Positions 9,150 through 17,857 of a stretch of DNA of 64,000 nt are shown in pieces (position 1 is the stretch's first letter; each line of letters opens with the position of its first letter). Source of the stretch: Igneacidithiobacillus sp041146875. Its GTDB lineage: Bacteria > Pseudomonadota > Gammaproteobacteria > Acidithiobacillales > Acidithiobacillaceae. The position numbers and the translations under genes are program-made. The notes beneath the pieces were generated by a model. The model was given only the letters and a program-made list of their open reading frames with translations. It was not told the DNA's origin and made no database searches. The DNA is taken from contig NZ_JBFRXP010000005.1 of NCBI RefSeq assembly GCF_041146875.1, forward strand, positions 1-64,000, in the 5' to 3' direction.

Positions 9150-9685
9150 GCCGGAATCCCTCCTTTCTGGTCAGCCCATAACCGTGCCTGCGCCAGGATC
9201 AGTGCGCAGAGCAGGGATACCATCGGGGAGAGAAAAAGCGCATCCCGCAATCCGGCACCACCCACTCCCATCCAGAATCCCGTCTCCCAGTGAAAATACT
9301 GTCCGGCCAGCAGGACATCGGGGAGCAGGGTTCCCCAGAAGGTGGCGACATACGCCCACCAGGGAGAGAATTTCCGCGGACCCTGAATCCAGACGACCAC
9401 CGGCCAGAGAATTTCTCCACTGGCAAGGAAATGCAGACCAGCGTTCCCCCAGTACGCGGTCAGAAAAGAGATCGCGCACCCCAAAAGGAAAAGCCCGGAA
9501 AACCATACCCCATCCGCTGCCGAAGAAACCTTCGGAAGTGGCGTCAGGCGGAAAATCAGCAGGCAGACGAGAAGCGGAACCAGAAAACTGATCCGTGCCG
9601 GGCCGTCCAGGTACACGACCGCGGGAGTCGCCAGCAGGCGCAACCATTCCAGGTGCAGGAAGGCGAAAAAGGAAGTCCCAGTCAT
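9140..9685 (-). CDS. inner-membrane protein of the pilus operon (181 aa)
   Basis: A 181-aa protein with about five hydrophobic segments, rich in Trp (YWGNAGLHF, WPVVVWIQGPRKFSPWW). The ATG overlaps the stop of the upstream pilin gene (ATGA), and its end overlaps pilC. I do not recognise a family; it lacks the paired acidic residues expected of a prepilin peptidase. A membrane accessory role in this pilus system is inferred from context. Confidence 0.6.
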   Translation of the reverse strand: MTGTSFFAFLHLEWLRLLATPAVVYLDGPARISFLVPLLVCLLIFRLTPLPKVSSAADGVWFSGLFLLGCAISFLTAYWGNAGLHFLASGEILWPVVVWIQGPRKFSPWWAYVATFWGTLLPDVLLAGQYFHWETGFWMGVGGAGLRDALFLSPMVSLLCALILAQARLWADQKGGIPAWR

Positions 9686-10149
9686 GCTGGATTCCCGTTC
9701 TGTGACAGTGTGACGACACACGTCCCCGCAGCACTGCAGGAGAATGCACGCACCGCCAACGCCGCATCGTTCCCCTGGGCCTGTGGTCCGTAGGTTGCCG
9801 CAAGCTGTTCACGGATATCCGCCGTCAGCTGTGGATCGACTCCGGCAGGCGGGAACAGGGAAACCTGTACCGCCGCGCCACCCGGCACGATATCCGCCGG
9901 GGCAACCCCGATCCGGTATCCTCGTGGCGCGGACATCGCGGACGGCAAAACGGTCGGCACCCCCGCCACCGCCTGCGCCTCTGCAACGGATACCTGCTGG
10001 ACCATCTCGTGGAAATCCTCCGTGATGGCACTCGCGGAAGATCCGGTGAGGTACGCCGCATATTGCGGGATGGCGATGGCCGCAAGGATGCCAATGATCG
10101 CAATGACGATCATCAACTCGATGAGGGTGAAACCTTTTTCGGATGGCAT
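9682..10149 (-). CDS. type IVa pilin, second copy
   Basis: A 155-aa prepilin with a very short leader (MPSEKG) and the classic type IVa segment FTLIELMIVIAIIGILAAIA, identical to that of the neighbour at 10245-10748. Two Cys near the C-terminus (SCSAAGTC) could form the D-loop disulfide. Type IVa pilins polymerise into the fibre. It lies 95 bases downstream of the first pilin, after a strong hairpin, so it may be made at a lower level as a minor or alternative pilin. Confidence 0.85.
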   Translation of the reverse strand: MPSEKGFTLIELMIVIAIIGILAAIAIPQYAAYLTGSSASAITEDFHEMVQQVSVAEAQAVAGVPTVLPSAMSAPRGYRIGVAPADIVPGGAAVQVSLFPPAGVDPQLTADIREQLAATYGPQAQGNDAALAVRAFSCSAAGTCVVTLSQNGNPA

Positions 10150-10204
10150 CGGGTTTCCTGGGTTCCTTTCCGGGTTTCCGCTGCGCCCTTTTCAGGAGAC
10201 AGGG

Positions 10205-10230
10205 GAAACCCGGCGCGCGAGGCGCCGGGA
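10205..10230 (-). terminator. hairpin attenuator between the two pilin genes
   Basis: CCCGGCGC (10209-10216) pairs with GCGCCGGG (10222-10229), an eight-base GC stem with a short loop, in the 95-base gap after the first pilin gene. Read on the minus strand it is followed by TTTCCCC rather than a pure T-run. It could partly stop transcription or protect the 3' end of the upstream pilin message, as expected when the first gene encodes the major pilin. Confidence 0.5.
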
Positions 10231-10244
10231 GACCAGGCAACGTC

Positions 10245-10748
10245 TTACGAGATGGTGCCGTTGGCGCTGATGGTGACGGTGCAGGTCGTGCCGGAACACG
10301 CGGAGCTGACACCGCTGGCGGTCAATTCGGCGTTGATCGCATTCACGGTATCCCCCTGCAGGGTCGCGCCGCTCATGCCGGCGAGGCTCGCGGTAATCGT
10401 GAGACTCTGCGGCGAGGCGGTGGTGGCCGTCGGCGAATACGTGAAAGTCGCACCATGCGCAGGCACCGGAGCACTCAACGTGGTAATGACACCCGATACC
10501 GCTTGCGCCTGTGCAGCCGCGCCGGTCTCCACCATCTGGTGGAACGTCTGGGCAACCGCCTGGGCTTCCGCCGACTTGACGTAATTTTCGTATTGCGGGA
10601 TGGCGATGGCCGCCAGAATGCCAATGATCGCAATGACGATCATCAACTCAATGAGGGTGAAACCAGACTCCTTTTCCTTGCGCTTTTCCACCGCAGAGAG
10701 GCGGGCACGCAACCGCTGGTCCAACAGATGCTGACACTTCCGAATCAT
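10245..10748 (-). CDS. pilA: type IVa major pilin candidate
   Basis: A 167-aa prepilin with an unusually long leader of 29 residues (charged, ending KEKESG) before FTLIELMIVIAIIGILAAIA. Two Cys near the end (SACSGTTC) suggest a C-terminal disulfide loop. A strong ribosome binding site (AAAGGAG) precedes the ATG. It is first in the pilus gene block after an AT-rich gap (10749-10864), which may hold a separate promoter, and is followed by a hairpin, as for an abundant major pilin. The long leader is odd for type IVa pilins. Confidence 0.85.
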   Translation of the reverse strand: MIRKCQHLLDQRLRARLSAVEKRKEKESGFTLIELMIVIAIIGILAAIAIPQYENYVKSAEAQAVAQTFHQMVETGAAAQAQAVSGVITTLSAPVPAHGATFTYSPTATTASPQSLTITASLAGMSGATLQGDTVNAINAELTASGVSSACSGTTCTVTISANGTIS

Positions 10749-10864
10749 TTTGGTACTCCTTTCGGGAAACGGGAACTACCAAAACATTTTCCCAAAAGAG
10801 TCAGTGACAAAAAATTGGGTTAATGATATGCAAACCTATGCAAAAAACCGTTTCACCGAAAACA

Positions 10865-11062
10865 TCAGCGATGATTTCCGCAAGTGTCGCGAAGGATCTT
10901 CTCGATATCCGTGAAAAGATAATATCGCCAACCCTGTTTCGTCCTGCCGGCTTCCGGGACTTTCCCGGATTTCGCCCAGGATTTCACGGTGTCCCGCGAC
11001 ACGCCGAACATCCTGGCGATATCGGCAACGTACAATAACCTGGGCTCCTGATCAGTGCTCAA
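10865..11062 (-). CDS. small helix-turn-helix (MerR/excisionase-like) protein
   Basis: A 65-aa DNA-binding protein. The helix-turn-helix is clear: YVADIARMFGVSRDTVKSWA followed by the wing region GKVPEAGRTKQGWRYY, as in MerR-like or excisionase-type domains. The start is a TTG that overlaps the stop of the upstream membrane gene (TTGA). It sits directly upstream of the major pilin promoter region, so it may regulate pilin transcription; this is inference. It resembles the neighbour at 11417-11623 in size, fold and start codon use. Confidence 0.6.
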   Translation of the reverse strand: MSTDQEPRLLYVADIARMFGVSRDTVKSWAKSGKVPEAGRTKQGWRYYLFTDIEKILRDTCGNHR

Positions 11063-11415
11063 CGGGGGGGGGCTCCCTTCCGCACCCAGAATTCGATGAT
11101 GTCCAGTTCCATCCAGGAAGGATGCTTCCCCGCACATACCTGTTTCCAGACTTCCAGAACCAGGGGAAACCTTTCGGCTTCGTTGTGCAAAACCGAGAGA
11201 GTAGAACCGGGGATTTTCTGATCCTCGTAAATGACTATCGGTATCCATAGGATGACAGAGAGACAAAACAGCAGAGCGGAAACAAGGATGACTTCCTCCA
11301 CGTGCGCAATAGGCCAATACAGGACGGAAAACAGCCCGCCAAAAGAAAAAAAGAACAGGACTGCGGAAATCTCTCCCCACAAAAGAGGCTCTTGCCGAAC
11401 CGGAAACCGGTACAT
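11059..11415 (-). CDS. small membrane protein (118 aa)
   Basis: A 118-aa protein with two transmembrane segments (SAVLFFFSFGGLFSVLYW and VILVSALLFCLSVILWIPIV) and a cytoplasmic C-terminal domain ending in WVRKGAPPR. It lies between two small helix-turn-helix genes and overlaps the downstream one at the stop. Not recognised. The flanking arrangement could couple a membrane signal to the DNA-binding proteins, but nothing in the sequence proves that. Confidence 0.5.
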   Translation of the reverse strand: MYRFPVRQEPLLWGEISAVLFFFSFGGLFSVLYWPIAHVEEVILVSALLFCLSVILWIPIVIYEDQKIPGSTLSVLHNEAERFPLVLEVWKQVCAGKHPSWMELDIIEFWVRKGAPPR

Positions 11416-11416
11416 C

Positions 11417-11623
11417 TTACGGCACCCTTTTTTTCAGGGATTGCAGAAACTCCCGCAGGCGCCCCATGTCGTATCGGCGATCGTTCCCTGGCGTGCGGAA
11501 ATCAGCGGGATATTTGCCGCTGGCATCCCATCGTCGCAAGGTATCGACGCTGACACCCAGAAAGCGGGCGGCAACGGAAATCGGCACCCGTTTTTCGATC
11601 TTTTCTCGTGGAAGATTTTTCAA
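11417..11623 (-). CDS. small helix-turn-helix (MerR/excisionase-like) protein
   Basis: A 68-aa protein with a MerR-type DNA-binding domain: ISVAARFLGVSVDTLRRWD, then GKYPADFRTPGNDRRY, where the RTPGNDRRY wing is typical. I chose the TTG at 11623, which overlaps the upstream stop (TTGA), instead of the longer ATG-started frame that would run inside the upstream gene. Probably a transcription regulator of the pilus operon or of transfer genes. Confidence 0.6.
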   Translation of the reverse strand: MKNLPREKIEKRVPISVAARFLGVSVDTLRRWDASGKYPADFRTPGNDRRYDMGRLREFLQSLKKRVP

Positions 11624-12435
11624 GCGGCACCGCCCGTCGCCAGGTTCGTCACTCGTGATTCCTTTCTCACCGGGCGGTTCCTCTTTTCCCCATCGAAAAC
11701 CTCCCGGCAATAGGCGTAGGCAAACAGCCCCAGAAATACATTCAACAGACTCAGGAAAACCAGCGCCAGAACACCATACAGATTTTCAGACAGGGAACTC
11801 ACAGCCGCCTGCACTCCGGAAAACAGGATCATCAGGGAAAGAAAAAATATCGTTGGCCCCCTATTCATCGAAGCCACCAGAATTCCCAGATAAAAATTCA
11901 ACAACAGGTTGTACCCGCTCGACAGGGTGAGCCAGACCAGGGCGATGCCTCCGGGAATCGCCCAACTGATGGTCATCAAAGTGACCGACTGTTGCAGGGC
12001 GGAAAGCAGAACGGGCGAGATGCCCGGCGCTGCGTGATGACCTATCAGGCCAGACACCCCCAGGCTCTGCAGGGCGGAATGGATCAGGTAGAAGAACAGC
12101 GCGAAAAAAATGCCCGCCAGAAACAGAATCAGGAACAGATCGCGCAAGAGATACAGGGTGTCCCGCCAGACATCTTTCCAGAGAGACGCCAGAACCGCGA
12201 AAAACCCTTTCCCGTCGGCGATGTCCGCCGCACGGGCGGAGAGAAACAACAGCACGTCGATCGATGCCGATTCCGGGTACGGTAATCCGGGAAACGAGAA
12301 GGACAACAAAAACAGGAGAAAGGAACCCCCTCCCAACAGGAGAAACCAGGAGGGATTACGGGAGAACAAATCCCAGGAGACCAGCGTCCAGCGTTTCGCC
12401 CATCCGGGTTCGACCTGATGAATCTGCATGTGCAT
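11620..12435 (-). CDS. polytopic membrane protein (271 aa)
   Basis: A 271-aa protein with about six transmembrane segments (WFLLLGGGSFLLFLLSFSF, LFLILFLAGIFFALFFYLI, GIALVWLTLSSGYNLLL and others) and a charged C-terminus. No family recognised. The start at 12435 follows the stop of the 67-aa gene by one base. It may be a membrane component of the transfer apparatus; the C-terminal GEKRNRPVRKE faces the cytoplasm by the positive-inside rule. Confidence 0.55.
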   Translation of the reverse strand: MHMQIHQVEPGWAKRWTLVSWDLFSRNPSWFLLLGGGSFLLFLLSFSFPGLPYPESASIDVLLFLSARAADIADGKGFFAVLASLWKDVWRDTLYLLRDLFLILFLAGIFFALFFYLIHSALQSLGVSGLIGHHAAPGISPVLLSALQQSVTLMTISWAIPGGIALVWLTLSSGYNLLLNFYLGILVASMNRGPTIFFLSLMILFSGVQAAVSSLSENLYGVLALVFLSLLNVFLGLFAYAYCREVFDGEKRNRPVRKESRVTNLATGGAA

Positions 12436-12436
12436 C

Positions 12437-12640
12437 CTACCGCCCGCGCTCGTTGGCAAGGGCATCCACCAGTTCTTTCGCGTCCCGTAACGCGGAACGT
12501 AACTCCAGAACCAGTCCACCGGTGACCAGACCCGCTTGCATGGACTCGTCCATCCGCACCGCTTCCCCCGCCCGCATCAATAACCCACGCCAGTATTTCT
12601 GTCGTTCTTCCAGGGGTAAAAAACCAGGTTGCGCACCCAT
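12437..12640 (-). CDS. small helical protein (67 aa)
   Basis: A 67-aa soluble protein, probably all helical (LEERQKYWRGLLMRAGEAV, LRSALRDAKELVDALAN). It overlaps the upstream lytic transglycosylase gene by the ATGA motif. No function recognised. Confidence 0.45.
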   Translation of the reverse strand: MGAQPGFLPLEERQKYWRGLLMRAGEAVRMDESMQAGLVTGGLVLELRSALRDAKELVDALANERGR

Positions 12641-13173
12641 CAGACCCTCTCCTCCAGTTGCAATACCCGCTCCGCATAGGTTCGCGAGGACACGGGAGCC
12701 AGATGTTCCCGCACGGCAGTCGGCCCCGCGTTATAGGCCATCAACGCTTCCCGAAGATTCCCGTGAAACCGGGAAATCATCCGCGCCAGATACCTCGCCG
12801 CACCCTGTATGTTCTGCCGGGGGTTCCACGGATTGACCCGCAGAACCTTCCACGCGGTACCGGGCATCAGCTGCATCACCCCGATGGCGCCCGCGCCCGA
12901 CACCCGATGCGCTGACCCCTGAAAGTTTCCGCCGTTCTCCTCATAGGCTACCGCCGCCAGAAGTGCCGGAGGAATTCCCGCATTCCTTGCGGCGGAGCGA
13001 ATCCAGTGCGCATACGGTCCCGCCAGCAAACGCAGGGAACCTTTCCGGCGTACCGGCTTCGCGGAAGCGGGAACCCTGACGGACATCGCCGGCGACCCTC
13101 CGGGAGCGTCCGGGACCGGGTGCCGGGAAAACAGTCCACTGCCAGAAAACGAAACCAGCAGCATCGTCAGCAA
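12640..13173 (-). CDS. lytic transglycosylase (SLT domain)
   Basis: A periplasmic peptidoglycan lyase of about 177 aa. A short N-terminal hydrophobic stretch (LTMLLVSFSGSGLF) acts as an export signal. The catalytic domain has the family motifs: the Glu in AAVAYEENGGN, then GVMQLMPGTA, then the AYNAGPTAV motif. Such enzymes (VirB1, PilT of R64, TraB-like) open the wall for pili and secretion channels. The exact start is uncertain: the TTG at 13173 has GGGGAAG six bases upstream, while an ATG lies at 13164 and a further TTG at 13221. Confidence 0.8.
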   Translation of the reverse strand: MLTMLLVSFSGSGLFSRHPVPDAPGGSPAMSVRVPASAKPVRRKGSLRLLAGPYAHWIRSAARNAGIPPALLAAVAYEENGGNFQGSAHRVSGAGAIGVMQLMPGTAWKVLRVNPWNPRQNIQGAARYLARMISRFHGNLREALMAYNAGPTAVREHLAPVSSRTYAERVLQLEERV

Positions 13174-13217
13174 AACCGGCTTCCCCGAAGTTTCCCAGAA
13201 GCGTTCCGCCCGACCCC

Positions 13218-13481
13218 TCAATACAGCCAGTAATGCACCAGTCCGATGACATCGATCAGGACGAACACCGCCTGGCTCGCCAGCACCTGCCCGGACTTGA
13301 TGCCCGCCCCGTACCAGACCCACAGCACATTGCTGATCGTCCAGGCCACGAACATCCAGCGCATGGGCGGATTCCCATCGAGGGAAAGCACCAGCGCGCA
13401 GGCGATGGTGATGATGCTGGCCACCCAGCCGGCAATCGACAACGTCCTGCTGTCCGGCACGACTTCCTTTACACATGCCAC
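13218..13481 (-). CDS. small membrane protein, three segments (87 aa)
   Basis: An 87-aa protein with three hydrophobic segments (IAGWVASIITIACALVLSL, WMFVAWTISNVLWVWYG, QAVFVLIDVIGLVHYWLY). The pattern resembles small three-helix transporter half-units of the SemiSWEET or PnuC kind, but the match is by topology only. It is the first gene after the promoter at 13514-13542, so it leads the pilus operon. Confidence 0.55.
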   Translation of the reverse strand: MACVKEVVPDSRTLSIAGWVASIITIACALVLSLDGNPPMRWMFVAWTISNVLWVWYGAGIKSGQVLASQAVFVLIDVIGLVHYWLY

Positions 13482-13513
13482 CAGAATCCCTTTTCGCTCG
13501 CGTCTATTGCAAT

Positions 13514-13542
13514 ACGATACAATATGGCGTTAAAAAAGTCAA
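13514..13542 (-). promoter_or_regulatory. sigma70-type promoter of the type IVa pilus operon
   Basis: Read on the minus strand, TTGACT (13542-13537) and TATCGT (13519-13514) are separated by exactly 17 bases in an AT-rich stretch. The -35 overlaps the last codons of the upstream gene. The start of the first operon gene lies 33 bases downstream of the -10. The spacer contains TTAACGCCAT, a variant of the TAACG motif seen at other promoters in the window. Confidence 0.6.
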
Positions 13543-14849
13543 CCCGGAGCGGCCCCCATCACTCGCTGGGCAACGGATTTCAGGAACTCCGCGATTTGCT
13601 GTCCGATGTTTTCCACGCGATCCCGCAATCCGGAATTTTTCAGAAAGGACTCATTGTCCATCCGCCATTTTTCCAGCCTCTCCTGCATCTCATGCAGAAA
13701 TTCCGGATCCGCCTTGCGCCGGGACAGTTCCCGCAGCGCCGCCGCGTCCGTCCCATGATGCAGGTGGTCCAGGAACTGCCGGGCGGTTTCTTTCAGATCT
13801 TTCCCATGTTCCTCGAAACTCTGCCCTGGCAGGCTGCCGCTTTCCACCATGGCGTCGAACCGCTGCAGGTATTTTGCCGCCTGCGCCAGGTGATCGGCAC
13901 GGCTTTCCGCCACCTTCGCGCGAAACGGCATCCGGATGGACGGAAAGCCGGAACCGCCGGAACCCTGTACGGGATCCTTGGCATCCTGATGCAACAACAG
14001 GGCAGCCTGCCGCAGATGCCGATACAACCCCTGACTGGAAACCGCATGGGTGCTCAAAATCTCGAAATCCGTATCCTGGTCCTCGTCCGGATCTTCCGCT
14101 TCTTCGACGATCTCCGCATCATGGAACTCCGGCTCCGCGGGGAAGTCGATTTCCGTGCCCGGAACATCGGAAGCCTCCAGCGGGGCGGGTAAAGCATCTT
14201 CCCGGATCACCGGCAAATCGTTGCGAGGCAGACGCATTTCCCCGATAGAAAGATCTTCTTTTGACCGCAACCCCAAGAATTTTTCTGGATCCGACAGAAA
14301 CGCCTGAAATCCCGCGGAAACCTCACCATCGGCATCGAACGGCATCCCGATCTCTTCTCCCGTTTCCCGCGCAAAAGAAAAGAGGGACTGACGTTCAGCG
14401 ACAGAGAGCTTTTCCAGTCCACGAGGATTTCCCATGGCCTGTGAAAACAAATCCCGCGTCAGGTGTCCCGTCGTCAGATATTCCTGAATCTGCAGGGCGT
14501 TCACGCCCGGCTCCCCCGATACGCCTTCGGGAGTCTGGACACCATAAGTTTTTCTGCCGGTGGTGTCGGCATGCTGGAAAACATACGTGTTGCCCAGAAC
14601 CTCCACGGGCTGATCCGCATGAAGCGCCGCCAGTTTTTCCTGGTTACCTTCCAGCCAGGCGACAAACTCCCGTGCGGAATGCTCCTGTGAAAAATCCCGG
14701 AGATACCGATCTTCAGATCCTTTGAGGTCTTCATCTCCTTTGAGATAGACGCTGTAAAATTCCGTATCTTCCAGACCGACGGCGTCGACGATATACCGCT
14801 TCTCCGCATCATCGAATTTCTTTGCCTCTATCGTATATTCCGCTGCCAT
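13539..14849 (-). CDS. large acidic hypothetical protein (436 aa)
   Basis: A 436-aa soluble protein with no recognised domain. The N-terminal 90 residues are compact (GLEDTEFYSVYLKGDEDLKG). The middle is very acidic (AEIVEEAEDPDEDQDTDFE around residue 260) and looks disordered. The C-terminal 150 residues are helical. I chose the start with a perfect AAAGGAGG ribosome binding site. It precedes the pilus promoter and follows the three secreted proteins in the same direction. Acidic linkers of this kind occur in relaxase-accessory or effector-like plasmid proteins, but no assignment can be made. Confidence 0.6.
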   Translation of the reverse strand: MAAEYTIEAKKFDDAEKRYIVDAVGLEDTEFYSVYLKGDEDLKGSEDRYLRDFSQEHSAREFVAWLEGNQEKLAALHADQPVEVLGNTYVFQHADTTGRKTYGVQTPEGVSGEPGVNALQIQEYLTTGHLTRDLFSQAMGNPRGLEKLSVAERQSLFSFARETGEEIGMPFDADGEVSAGFQAFLSDPEKFLGLRSKEDLSIGEMRLPRNDLPVIREDALPAPLEASDVPGTEIDFPAEPEFHDAEIVEEAEDPDEDQDTDFEILSTHAVSSQGLYRHLRQAALLLHQDAKDPVQGSGGSGFPSIRMPFRAKVAESRADHLAQAAKYLQRFDAMVESGSLPGQSFEEHGKDLKETARQFLDHLHHGTDAAALRELSRRKADPEFLHEMQERLEKWRMDNESFLKNSGLRDRVENIGQQIAEFLKSVAQRVMGAAPG

Positions 14850-14871
14850 ATTCCCCTCCTTTCCTTGCTCG

Positions 14872-16710
14872 TCAAAAATCGTTCGCCAGCTTCTCCAGCA
14901 CCGGCTCGCTGGCATATTGCCGCATCGCCGTAGCACGCAGCGTATTCATCCTGCCCTCCGTCTTTTGCGACAACAGGGCATTGCGTTCCGCCACAATGGC
15001 GACATAGTGCTCCAGCAGTTTGCGGTTATCGTTCTCCACCACGTTCTGCATCTCCTGCAGATAGGCCACCACCTTCCAGACCCCGGACATCGGCAGGGCA
15101 TTCAACTGGTCAATCCACTGCGGATTGGCATAACTGCCGTAGGAAGTCATCCGCAACAGCCCGGCAGCCGAGGCCCCGTTTCCCGTCCCCGCCCAGGAAG
15201 AGCCGTTCCCGCTTCCGGTGTCATACAGGGAATTGCCGCCCACATACCCGCTGACGGTCGCGGGATGCCCGGTCCAGGTCCAGGTGCCCCCATGCGCGCG
15301 ATAGTTGGCATACGCCTTCTGCACGTAGGACATCCAGGTGGCAGGCACCGTCGCCTGCGCGTGTCCTACCGCCCAGGCCGACCACACGCACGCCAGATTG
15401 CCGTTACAGGAGCTGTAGAAACCCGTATAGCCATTGGCCGCGGCGTTGATCTCCTGCTGCGCGTTCGTGGTTCCCCACATGGGATTGGTCAGCCCGTAGG
15501 AGGACGCCGTGGTATTGATCATCTGAAAGAGGCTCTTGGCCGAGTCGCAGACCGACCCACCCTGATAGGTGGTCGGATAACAGGCAGTTGAATATCCATT
15601 GAAATCCCGCCAGACCACTCCTGGTGCATCGATGCTGCCGGCAATCGCCAGCGCCTTCAGGTCTTCCGTCCCGTCTTCGTTGCCTACCTGCGCGGCCATC
15701 ATCGCTGGCGGCAGGTTGTGCGCCGCCGCTGCACGGGCAATCTGTTGCCAGTAGATCGGCGTGATTCCCGCCCAGGCAGGCTTTCCGCCAGAAGAGGATG
15801 ACGGCGGCGGTAGTGGCGCCGGAGGGGGAGTCTGCACGGTGCCCGACAGGGACGGCGCCGGTTTCGTCACCGCCGCCGTCGCCACGTTCTCGGGAACACC
15901 GGCCACCGTCGCGGCATTCTGCACAGCAGAACCGGGGACCGTGAACGTGTGCATCGAGGCCACCGTCCCCAATCCCGCCGCGGCAACCGACAGGGCGCCC
16001 GCATCGATGTTCCACTGTGCCTGGTACCGCTGCCCAGCGGCGGTGTCTCCCTGTGCCCGCGTCAACGGCTGCGGCGGCAGAGGGTTCAGCAGATCCTGTT
16101 CCACCGTTGCCTGATGCAGGCTGGCGCTGGCGTTGAACAGCGCGCTGGCGTTGTTCTGTTCCTGGGTGTACTCCGCAAGCTGATCGACCGATGCAGGCCC
16201 GGACAACTGCTGCGACGGCTCGTCCGTCACTGCATTCCCCGGCACCCAGCCATGGGCGCCGACAAAAGTGTTTCCGGCTGCCTGTGCGGATTGCGCCTGC
16301 ACGGACTGCAGGTTGGCCGCCCCCATCTGCGCACCGCCACACCCCAGGGGAGAAGCTGCGGTGTCGTTCAGATACTGTTGCACGAACCGGGAAGCCAGCA
16401 GCTTTTTGTCTGCCATCACGCTTTCCTGCAAGATCTGATTTTTTTGCTGGACCTGCGCCGCCATCTGTTGCGTCTGTCCGGTATTGACCGCCTTTCCGGT
16501 CTGCAGGATGCCGGAAACCCCCAGATCACCGGCAAGGCTGCCCAGCGCACCGCTGATCGCGCTGCCAACGCTTTGTGCCGCGCTGGAAACCGACTGTCCC
16601 GCACTCTGCAACAGCCCCGAAGCTCCGGACAGGATACCCGCGCTGACATCCGGGGAAACCCCCCACAAGGCCAGCGCACAGGCGGCTGCCACCCGGGTTC
16701 GCCGCAACAC
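14872..16710 (-). CDS. secreted protein with motif NTGQxQQM and lysozyme-like domain
   Basis: A 612-aa exported protein with GTG start and signal peptide (VAAACALALWGVSPDVSAG). Residues about 70-110 carry the shared motif KAVNTGQTQQMAAQVQQKNQ found in the next two genes. The C-terminal half (about residues 310-480) resembles a lysozyme/transglycosylase fold: ARAAAAHNLPPAMMAAQVGN, then SLFQMINTTASSYG, then AAANGYTGFYSSC. The catalytic Glu would be in NEDGTED. It may be a secreted wall-remodelling component of the conjugation channel. The family name is unknown to me. Confidence 0.6.
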   Translation of the reverse strand: MLRRTRVAAACALALWGVSPDVSAGILSGASGLLQSAGQSVSSAAQSVGSAISGALGSLAGDLGVSGILQTGKAVNTGQTQQMAAQVQQKNQILQESVMADKKLLASRFVQQYLNDTAASPLGCGGAQMGAANLQSVQAQSAQAAGNTFVGAHGWVPGNAVTDEPSQQLSGPASVDQLAEYTQEQNNASALFNASASLHQATVEQDLLNPLPPQPLTRAQGDTAAGQRYQAQWNIDAGALSVAAAGLGTVASMHTFTVPGSAVQNAATVAGVPENVATAAVTKPAPSLSGTVQTPPPAPLPPPSSSSGGKPAWAGITPIYWQQIARAAAAHNLPPAMMAAQVGNEDGTEDLKALAIAGSIDAPGVVWRDFNGYSTACYPTTYQGGSVCDSAKSLFQMINTTASSYGLTNPMWGTTNAQQEINAAANGYTGFYSSCNGNLACVWSAWAVGHAQATVPATWMSYVQKAYANYRAHGGTWTWTGHPATVSGYVGGNSLYDTGSGNGSSWAGTGNGASAAGLLRMTSYGSYANPQWIDQLNALPMSGVWKVVAYLQEMQNVVENDNRKLLEHYVAIVAERNALLSQKTEGRMNTLRATAMRQYASEPVLEKLANDF

Positions 16711-16711
16711 G

Positions 16712-17857
16712 TCAATTCCCGGCGGCGGGCTGATTCGCCGCCTGCTGCATGGCCGCTGCCCGAAGATCGTTCATCTTCCCGTAGCCCTTCTGGACCTGGG
16801 CGCCCAGCATGGCTGCCTGCAGGGCAACCGCGTGCTCCAGAAACTGCTCTTCTTCCAGTTCCGCATGTAGTTGCCCGGACATCTCGATGGCATATTGCCG
16901 CAACATCCAGGCGTCCCCATGATTGGCCGTGCCGGCGCCACCCGTCGCATAGGAGCCCAGCAGATACCGGTAACTCATCGCATTCAGCAACCCGTTCTGG
17001 CTGATCTTCCCGTTCCGGTCTCCGGGCAGGGCGCCGGACAACCCCGCTTTCTGCCAGTACAGCTTCGCCAGGGTGTCATCCGTCTCTGGCAGGTTTTCCT
17101 TCGCGATCGCACCCAGCGTCACGGTAGACAGGGAGGACCGCGCATCCATCAGATGTTTCAGCGCGCGATACTGGCTCCCCGCTGCCGTGCTTTCCGCCGC
17201 CGCCGTAATCTTCTGTGGCACCACCGGCATCACGACATGCTGGATGTACGCGGAAATCGCCGAAGCCGTCGCCGCAGTGTCCCCCACCGGAATCAGGGAG
17301 GAGGCGGAAAGGGTCGGGGCGGACGCCTGCGCCAGGGACCGGACCACCTGCAAGGGGTCGGTTACCGGCTGTTCCGCAGACAGGGCGCTGGCGGTGATCT
17401 GCGCCGCCGAACTCTGTGCCGAAACCAGTCCGTTCAGGGTATCCCCGGCACCGCTCGCCTGCGTACATGCGGAAGCAGAAACGTTCTTCCCGCTCACCTG
17501 ATCGATGTACTTTTGTCTGGCCTGGAATTTCAACAGTTCTTGCTTGCTTTTCACCAGCTCCTGCATCTTCTGGTTCAGCGTCTGCATCTCGCTGGACATC
17601 TGTTGCATCTGCCCGGTGTTAATCGCCTTGCCCACCTGTTCCACCGTGCTGTTCAGGTTGGACTCGAAATTCTGCAACTGTGATTCCGTGATGATGGGCT
17701 GCGTGGTATTGCACACCCCGTTCACCTGCCCACCTGGTCCCAGGGGGATCAGGTTGGAAGAAGATCCGCCAGGGAGGGAAAGCGCGAAACCGACTGGCGC
17801 CACCCCCATCGACAGCAACGCACCCAACAGAAGGATTTCAGCTTTTCCGGCGCGCAT
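16712..17857 (-). CDS. secreted coiled-coil protein with motif NTGQMQQM
   Basis: A 381-aa exported protein with signal peptide (LLGALLSMGVAPVGFALS). Residues about 60-110 form a coiled coil with KAINTGQMQQMSSEMQTLNQ, related to both neighbours. The remainder is Ala/Ser-rich and helical. Its ATG overlaps the stop of the upstream paralogue (ATGA). VirB5/TrbJ-type pilus components have similar topology, which gives one possible role, but I see no diagnostic motif. Confidence 0.55.
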   Translation of the reverse strand: MRAGKAEILLLGALLSMGVAPVGFALSLPGGSSSNLIPLGPGGQVNGVCNTTQPIITESQLQNFESNLNSTVEQVGKAINTGQMQQMSSEMQTLNQKMQELVKSKQELLKFQARQKYIDQVSGKNVSASACTQASGAGDTLNGLVSAQSSAAQITASALSAEQPVTDPLQVVRSLAQASAPTLSASSLIPVGDTAATASAISAYIQHVVMPVVPQKITAAAESTAAGSQYRALKHLMDARSSLSTVTLGAIAKENLPETDDTLAKLYWQKAGLSGALPGDRNGKISQNGLLNAMSYRYLLGSYATGGAGTANHGDAWMLRQYAIEMSGQLHAELEEEQFLEHAVALQAAMLGAQVQKGYGKMNDLRAAAMQQAANQPAAGN

